From CALBPI01 sp038524795 (GTDB lineage: Bacteria; Pseudomonadota; Gammaproteobacteria; Steroidobacterales; Woeseiaceae): a stretch of 64,000 nt of DNA. The notes under the pieces are model-generated. The model was given only the letters and a program-made list of their open reading frames with translations. It searched no databases and had not been told where the DNA came from. A program made the translations under genes and the position numbers. The stretch lies in assembly GCA_038524795.1 (NCBI GenBank), contig JBCBIJ010000003.1, positions 1 to 64,000 of the forward strand, read 5' to 3'. How positions within the stretch are numbered: the first letter of the stretch is position 1; every line of letters begins with the position of its first letter. Shown here in pieces: positions 59,500 through 64,000 of the stretch.

Positions 59500-59877
59500 A
59501 TGAGATTTCTAGCTAACGCCCTAATCCTGTTGGTGGCAATCGCCCACGTCGGCATCCTGGTGCTTGAGATGTTCTTCTGGAACCACCCGGTTGGCCAACG
59601 CATCTTTGCGATGACGCCCGAAGTCGCCGCCTCATCTGAGGTACTGGCCATGAACCAGGGCTTGTACAACGGCTTCCTTGCCGCCGGGCTGTTCTGGGGA
59701 CTCCTTAGGGACCGCGTGGACATAAAGGTCTTCTTCCTCGGATGTGTCGTGGTCGCGGGCCTCTTTGGTGGGCTGACGGCGAAGACCAGCATCCTGTTCA
59801 CACAAGGCCTGCCAGCGCTAGTCGCATTGATAGTTGTTCTTGCGGCGTCGCGCCGCTCATCGCGAGACCTGATCTAG
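59500..59877 (+). CDS. DUF1304 membrane protein
   Basis: A 125-residue protein with four transmembrane helices. It starts LANALILLVAIAHVGILVLEMFFW, contains the NQGLYNGFLAAGLFWG region and ends in a basic tail (RRSSRDLI). This matches the DUF1304 family of unknown function. It lies 88 bp after the dihaem gene and 21 bp before the NDH-2 gene, all on the same strand. Confidence 0.85.
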   Translation: MRFLANALILLVAIAHVGILVLEMFFWNHPVGQRIFAMTPEVAASSEVLAMNQGLYNGFLAAGLFWGLLRDRVDIKVFFLGCVVVAGLFGGLTAKTSILFTQGLPALVALIVVLAASRRSSRDLI

Positions 59878-59898
59878 GCCACTCGGAGCGACTTCGGC

Positions 59899-61179
59899 GT
59901 GAATGCAACGCGACGACCCGAGATCGTCATTGTCGGTGCGGGATTCGGCGGCCTGTTCACAACGCTGGGCCTGCGCAAGGCCGACGCCAACATCACGCTC
60001 ATCGACAAGCAGAACTACCATCTGTTTCAGCCGCTGCTCTACCAGGTGGCGACAGCGGGCCTTGCGCCCTCTGACATCGCCTGGCCCATACGCGGCATCT
60101 TAAGCAAACAGAAGAATGTGACCGTGCTGCTCGACGAGGTCCGCAGTGTCGATCTCGACGCACAGCACATCCAAACCGCGGCACGATCCCTGCCCTTCGA
60201 CTACCTCGTGCTGGCGACGGGCGCAGGCCACGCCTACTTCGGGCACGAGGACTGGGCGCAACATGCGCCCGGCCTCAAGAGCATCGATGACGCGACGCAG
60301 ATTCGTCAGCGTGTGCTGCTGGCCTTCGAACGCGCCGAAATGACGGATGACGAGGCGGAGCGAGACCGCCTCCTGACATTTGTCGTCATTGGTGCCGGAC
60401 CGACGGGTGTCGAATTGGCCGGGACGATTGCCGAGCTCGCCCGATGGACGTTGGCGGCAGATTTTCGCCGCATAGATTCTCGCAAGGCTCGCGTGCTGCT
60501 CGTTGAAGCCGGCCCACGTGTCTTGCCCGCCATGCCCGACAAGCTCTCGGACTACGCCGTGGGTGCGCTGGGTAAGCTGGGTGTCGAGGTGCGACTCGGC
60601 GACGCAGTAACCCACTGCGACGCGCAGGGCGTGAGGATCGGCGAAGAGCCGATACCCGCCGCGACGATCCTCTGGGCGGCTGGCGTTCAGGCGTCACCGG
60701 CGTCGCGCTGGCTGGGCGCCGAGGCTGATCGCGCGGGGCGCGTGGTGGTGCAGGAAGACCTGTCCGTCGCCGACCACGCGAACATCTTCGTGATCGGGGA
60801 CACGGCCGCCGTCAGTGATCCGGATGGCAATCCGGTCCCGGGCATCGCACCAGCGGCCAAGCAGCAAGGCCGCTACGTAGCCAAGCTCATTCGCGCCGAG
60901 ATGGCCGGGCGCGCCAGACCCGACCCGTTCAAATACAAACACGCCGGAAACCTCGCGACCATCGGCCGCAGTTCCGCCGTGGTTGATTTGCCCGCCATGC
61001 GGCTCAAGGGCGCCCTGGCCTGGTGGATCTGGGGCATCGCACACATCTATTTTCTGATCGGTGTTCGAAGCCCGATACTGGTGGCACTCAATTGGTTCCG
61101 TCAGTACGTGACGTACGGTCGCGGTGCGCGGCTGATCACGGGGAAGCGCAACCCCTCGCGCGGGGAGGACGCCGGATGA
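59899..61179 (+). CDS. Type II NADH dehydrogenase-like (NDH-2) oxidoreductase
   Basis: A 426-residue FAD-dependent, membrane-associated dehydrogenase. The N-terminal FAD-binding motif is IVGAGFGGLFTTLGLRK, the second dinucleotide motif VIGAGPTGVELAGTIAELA, and the FAD segment VFVIGDTAAV-like (IFVIGDTAAVSDPDG). The C-terminus has the hydrophobic stretch AHIYFLIGVRSPILVALNW, which would bind the membrane. It should pass electrons from NADH to quinone without pumping protons. The start is GTG at 59899. Confidence 0.9.
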   Translation: MNATRRPEIVIVGAGFGGLFTTLGLRKADANITLIDKQNYHLFQPLLYQVATAGLAPSDIAWPIRGILSKQKNVTVLLDEVRSVDLDAQHIQTAARSLPFDYLVLATGAGHAYFGHEDWAQHAPGLKSIDDATQIRQRVLLAFERAEMTDDEAERDRLLTFVVIGAGPTGVELAGTIAELARWTLAADFRRIDSRKARVLLVEAGPRVLPAMPDKLSDYAVGALGKLGVEVRLGDAVTHCDAQGVRIGEEPIPAATILWAAGVQASPASRWLGAEADRAGRVVVQEDLSVADHANIFVIGDTAAVSDPDGNPVPGIAPAAKQQGRYVAKLIRAEMAGRARPDPFKYKHAGNLATIGRSSAVVDLPAMRLKGALAWWIWGIAHIYFLIGVRSPILVALNWFRQYVTYGRGARLITGKRNPSRGEDAG

Positions 61180-61237
61180 CCTCCCAAGGCATCAAGGACG
61201 GCGCACCGTTGCTGCTGCCGTCAGTAGGTTTCTCTAG

Positions 61238-61909
61238 TCACTCGTCAGTACGGAAACTCTTGATATCGGTCATGTAGACATCGCTGTATTGATCTGACTG
61301 CTGGATCGTGTTCCTCGCAATCATTCCGGAGGCGCCCATCAAGTACGCGACAGGCTCAGTCACCGCGATCATGTCCTCACCCGGCGATTTGGGAAATCGC
61401 ACCAGACACGTAGACGCACGGCATTCTATGAGCTCAGGGTCAATGCCCTTGTCTATTCGTGACAACTGAGCCATGCCTTCATTGAACCGGTTCGTGATCT
61501 CTGCGCTCCAAACAGGGTCGACGCGCTCCTGCGAGAACTGATCATAGACGGCAAGACGCTCCGCTTCTGAAACCGTATTTATTCTCCCCGTCGCCCGGTC
61601 GGAAAGCGCCTGGGTCAAGACGCTGTCCAGAAAAGCTGCCTGAGCCTCCGCGGCACTCGCAGCGCCGCTGGTCGTCTGTGCAGCCGACAGTTCGGCGACA
61701 TCCCCTGCGAGTTCCTCGTTCGCAACGCTGTCGATGCCGGCGATTGATGCTCGCGCTTGAATCGCCTCAGAAGACCGTGGCGTCTCTGGTTCATCAGCAA
61801 GCGCCTCCGGATTGGCAGATTCCCTGATCTCAGGCCCACCACCAAGCACAAGCCATGCAACACCGACCACAACGCCGCCCAGAAGAAAAGCCAGTAGTGT
61901 TCGCTGCAT
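61238..61909 (-). CDS. Unknown membrane-anchored protein
   Basis: A 223-residue protein with one N-terminal transmembrane helix (TLLAFLLGGVVVGVAWLVLGGG) and a long polar part, alanine- and glutamate-rich in its first half. The later part contains WSAEITNRFNEGMAQL and ELIECRASTCLVRFPKS. The single-helix layout suggests a membrane-tethered periplasmic or cytoplasmic protein. The start at 61909 follows GGAGG by 4 nt. I do not recognise it. It stands alone, convergent with the NDH-2 gene. Confidence 0.65.
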   Translation of the reverse strand: MQRTLLAFLLGGVVVGVAWLVLGGGPEIRESANPEALADEPETPRSSEAIQARASIAGIDSVANEELAGDVAELSAAQTTSGAASAAEAQAAFLDSVLTQALSDRATGRINTVSEAERLAVYDQFSQERVDPVWSAEITNRFNEGMAQLSRIDKGIDPELIECRASTCLVRFPKSPGEDMIAVTEPVAYLMGASGMIARNTIQQSDQYSDVYMTDIKSFRTDE

Positions 61910-62143
61910 CGGTCCTCCGTATCCCAACGTCGTTACGCCGCTCCCTCCCGCTTTCAATGGTACCCACCGGGCGTCGACGCCGTCATCTGACAGCGATGAC
62001 ACCGCTTCGAGCGCGTCCGCTGAGATTGACGGTGCCGGTCTGCCCACGACAGGCGGCGCAGTGCACTCATCTCGCGGTTCCGCGAAATTCCTGTAACACT
62101 TCGCCCCGTCACTCGTCTCTAGCCACAGGAGGCGAGAATTCGC

Positions 62144-62713
62144 ATGCAGGCAGTTTCAGACGAACAGTTGATTCAATGGGTTGCGGACGGCGACGCGTCC
62201 TGCCTTGGGACCCTGTTCGAGCGCCATCACAAGGGGCTCTACAACTATGCCCTGCAGCTCACGCGCAACGGCGCGCAGAGCGAGGACCTCGTGCAGGAGC
62301 TGTTTCTGCGCCTGCTCAAGAAGGCGTCCAGCTTCCGCGGCGAGTCCAGCTTCAAGGCCTGGGCCTTCCATATCCTCCGCAATTTGGCCTTCGACCAACT
62401 GCGTCAGGTGCAGAGCCGCAAGACGGACACCGACGCTGAAGAAGTCCTCGAGCAGGAGCTTGTCGACCTGCGCAGCGCCGAGCAAAGCGCTGCCGGTCAG
62501 CAGGAAGTGCAATTGCTCGCCCGCTCATTGGCCCGGCTGCCTATCGACCAGCAGGACATCATCTGGCTCGGTCGGTTCGAATTCCCCGACTACCAATCAC
62601 TGGCCTCAGCCCTGGGCTGCACGCCGGCGACTGCGCGCGTGCGTATGCACCGCGCCATCAAGGCACTCAACAGTGCCTTCGACCACTTCAATGGAGTACC
62701 CAGCCATGTCTGA
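62144..62713 (+). CDS. ECF-type RNA polymerase sigma factor
   Basis: A 189-residue sigma-70-family protein of ECF type. Region 2 is in ERHHKGLYNYALQLTRNGAQSEDLVQELFLRLLKK (about residues 25-60) and region 4 in LPIDQQDIIWLGRFEFPDYQSLASALGCTPATARVRMHRAIKAL (about 130-180). It should direct RNA polymerase to specific promoters. It overlaps the next gene by 8 nt, so the pair is probably translationally coupled. Confidence 0.92.
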   Translation: MQAVSDEQLIQWVADGDASCLGTLFERHHKGLYNYALQLTRNGAQSEDLVQELFLRLLKKASSFRGESSFKAWAFHILRNLAFDQLRQVQSRKTDTDAEEVLEQELVDLRSAEQSAAGQQEVQLLARSLARLPIDQQDIIWLGRFEFPDYQSLASALGCTPATARVRMHRAIKALNSAFDHFNGVPSHV

Positions 62714-63401
62714 CCGTATCGAAGACGACAGCGCGCTGCAGGCCGAAGACGGTAACAACGCGTGGCAGAAACTCGCCCAGCTCTCGCAGGCCGAGCCAGA
62801 TGCCAAACTGCGCCACCGCGTACTTAACGACATCCACGCGCACAACACCAAGCGCAACTGGCTTGCCGCTTTGCTGCCGACACGTCCGCCGCAGTGGGCA
62901 GGATTCGCCGCCTCGGCACTCATCGGTCTGGCGATCGGAAGCTTCGGCTCGATCTCCGACCCGGACCTCGACAACCGCATGGCGCAACTTGAGCTGCAGC
63001 TTGGCGACGTAAACCAGCAGCTCCTCATGAGCCGGCTCACCGCGACGGCGCCCGGCGAGCGTCTGGCCGCCGCACTGCAGGCGGCCAATCTCGAGCAGCG
63101 CGACCCTGCCATCGCCGCGGCACTCGTGCAGCGCGCAGCGATCGACACCGTGCCGTCCGTTCGCTCCGCCGCCATCGGTGCGTTGGGCGAAGAGATCAAT
63201 GACACCGCAATCTCGATGCAGCTGATGGCGGTGCTCGAAGAGAACGATTCACCCATCGTACAGCTCGCGATCATCGATTTGATCCTGCGCCACGGCAACG
63301 CCGAGCTGCTCGACGCACTCGAACAACGCTGGCGCGCGGGGGGCATTCACCCGTCGCTGTCCAGCTACTTGGAAGACACCATGGGAGGCATGGAGACATG
63401 A
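62706..63401 (+). CDS. Candidate anti-sigma factor with HEAT-like repeats
   Basis: A 231-residue protein with a short N-terminal cytoplasmic part (KLAQLSQAEPDAKLRHRVL), one transmembrane helix (WAGFAASALIGLAIGSFGS, about residues 65-83) and a C-terminal helical part. That part includes VRSAAIGALGEEINDTAISM and IVQLAIIDLILRHGNAELL, which looks like HEAT-type repeats. Anti-sigma factors usually have a cytoplasmic binding part and membrane helix like this, but the HEAT-like periplasmic part is unusual. It starts inside the sigma gene and ends ATGA with the next gene. Confidence 0.75.
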   Translation: MSDRIEDDSALQAEDGNNAWQKLAQLSQAEPDAKLRHRVLNDIHAHNTKRNWLAALLPTRPPQWAGFAASALIGLAIGSFGSISDPDLDNRMAQLELQLGDVNQQLLMSRLTATAPGERLAAALQAANLEQRDPAIAAALVQRAAIDTVPSVRSAAIGALGEEINDTAISMQLMAVLEENDSPIVQLAIIDLILRHGNAELLDALEQRWRAGGIHPSLSSYLEDTMGGMET

Positions 63402-64000
63402 AGCGCATTACGCACCTGGCCCTTGCGGCCACACTCGCCAGCGCGCCTGCGCTCGCTGACGGCGTCACCGACGAGAAGGACTGGAACGAGACGTTTGACG
63501 TGGGCGGCAACCCGTCGCTGACCATCGACAACATCTGGGGCAACATCTCGATCAAGCCTGGCGCGAGCGATGAGATTACGATGAGCATCCGCTCGGTCCG
63601 CACAGCCGACGACGCCGTGAGCTTCGAGCGCTCGCTGGAGCTCATCCCCCTGCGCATTGCGCAGGAAGGTGACGACGTTTATCTGCGTGTCGGTCGCGAC
63701 CAGGAGAAATGGTGGAACGACTACCGTTGCGACGGCTGCCGCCTGCACGTTGATCTCGAGATCACCGTACCCGTCAGCACAGCGCTTGATGTAAAGACTG
63801 TCAACGATGGCGACGTCAGAATCTGGGGCGTCGAGGGCCGCGTGACGGCCGCCAATGTCAACGGTTCGATCACCACGAAGGGTGTGACCCAGTGTACTAA
63901 CGTCGAGACCATCAACGGCGACGTCGAAGTCACCTTTACACAAAGCCCGTCGACAGACTGCCGCATCGAGACGCTTAACGGCGACATCGCGCTGGACATG
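63398..64000 (+). CDS. DUF4097-type secreted protein (partial, cut by window end)
   Basis: The first 201 codons of a gene that continues past the window. A signal peptide (KRITHLALAATLASAPALADG) precedes beta-strand repeats of the DUF4097 kind: NIWGNISIKPGASDEI, TVNDGDVRIWGVEGRVTAANV and ETINGDVEVTFTQSP. These repeats build a beta-helix-like surface protein. The start overlaps the anti-sigma stop by 4 nt, so all three genes form one operon. The extracytoplasmic sigma factor may be controlled by the envelope signal. Confidence 0.85.
   Translation, partial: MKRITHLALAATLASAPALADGVTDEKDWNETFDVGGNPSLTIDNIWGNISIKPGASDEITMSIRSVRTADDAVSFERSLELIPLRIAQEGDDVYLRVGRDQEKWWNDYRCDGCRLHVDLEITVPVSTALDVKTVNDGDVRIWGVEGRVTAANVNGSITTKGVTQCTNVETINGDVEVTFTQSPSTDCRIETLNGDIALDM

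Overview
The window is GC-rich, gene-dense bacterial chromosome. The protein complement points to a free-living, probably marine or soil gammaproteobacterium: a TonB-dependent receptor, a TorF-type porin, a secreted prolyl-oligopeptidase-type peptidase, a DUF5117-like metallopeptidase, a PhoX-type Tat protein, MauG-like dihaem protein and several GGDEF proteins. The lineage is inferred from gene content only; there is no rRNA or other marker gene.

0-11 kb: amino-acid biosynthesis. ilvN, proB, proA and a 99-residue ORF form a minus-strand run in which every junction overlaps by 4-8 nt. The acetolactate synthase large subunit ilvB diverges from ilvN instead of sharing its operon. A threonine-dehydratase-like gene converges on ilvB. 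A diguanylate cyclase, a VOC lipoprotein, a penicillin-acylase-family lipoprotein and a TPR protein follow.

11-23 kb: a candidate uptake and catabolism locus. A three-gene minus-strand set (Gfo/Idh/MocA oxidoreductase, aldo/keto reductase, TauD-like dioxygenase) diverges from a LacI-type regulator. Next to it are a TonB-dependent receptor, a sodium:solute symporter, a metallopeptidase and a DUF302 lipoprotein, all on the minus strand. A perfect 20-bp palindrome of LacI-operator type lies about 100 bp upstream of the receptor.

23-48.5 kb: mixed metabolism. It holds a PhoX-like protein, a frameshifted beta-lactamase-family pseudogene, an S9 peptidase, a membrane-anchored LuxR-type regulator with a DUF4199 protein and a VOC protein, a TorF porin and a membrane hydrolase. 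These are followed by alpha-galactosidase with galactokinase, two tandem GGDEF paralogues, RidA, DsbA-like, HXXEE and DAPG-hydrolase-like proteins, a LysR regulator and a large secreted lipoprotein with AhpD-like and calcium-binding repeats.

48.8-55.3 kb: the most distinctive region, an integron cassette array without an integrase in the window (CALIN type). Five near-identical attC sites of about 102 bp separate five small plus-strand cassettes: an NfeD-like membrane protein, a lipoprotein, two unknowns and a free-standing EF-Tu domain III-like protein. A 3.8-kb block follows (serine hydrolase, SRPBCC, PIN-like, NTF2-like). It is closed by a truncated attC whose end is complementary to the start of the block.

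55.3-64 kb: nucleotidyltransferase, DUF922 protease-like protein, PPOX-family protein, LytTR membrane regulator, MauG-like dihaem protein, DUF1304 membrane protein, NDH-2-type dehydrogenase, and an ECF sigma / membrane HEAT-like anti-sigma candidate / DUF4097 operon cut by the window end. I saw no rRNA, tRNA or CRISPR array.
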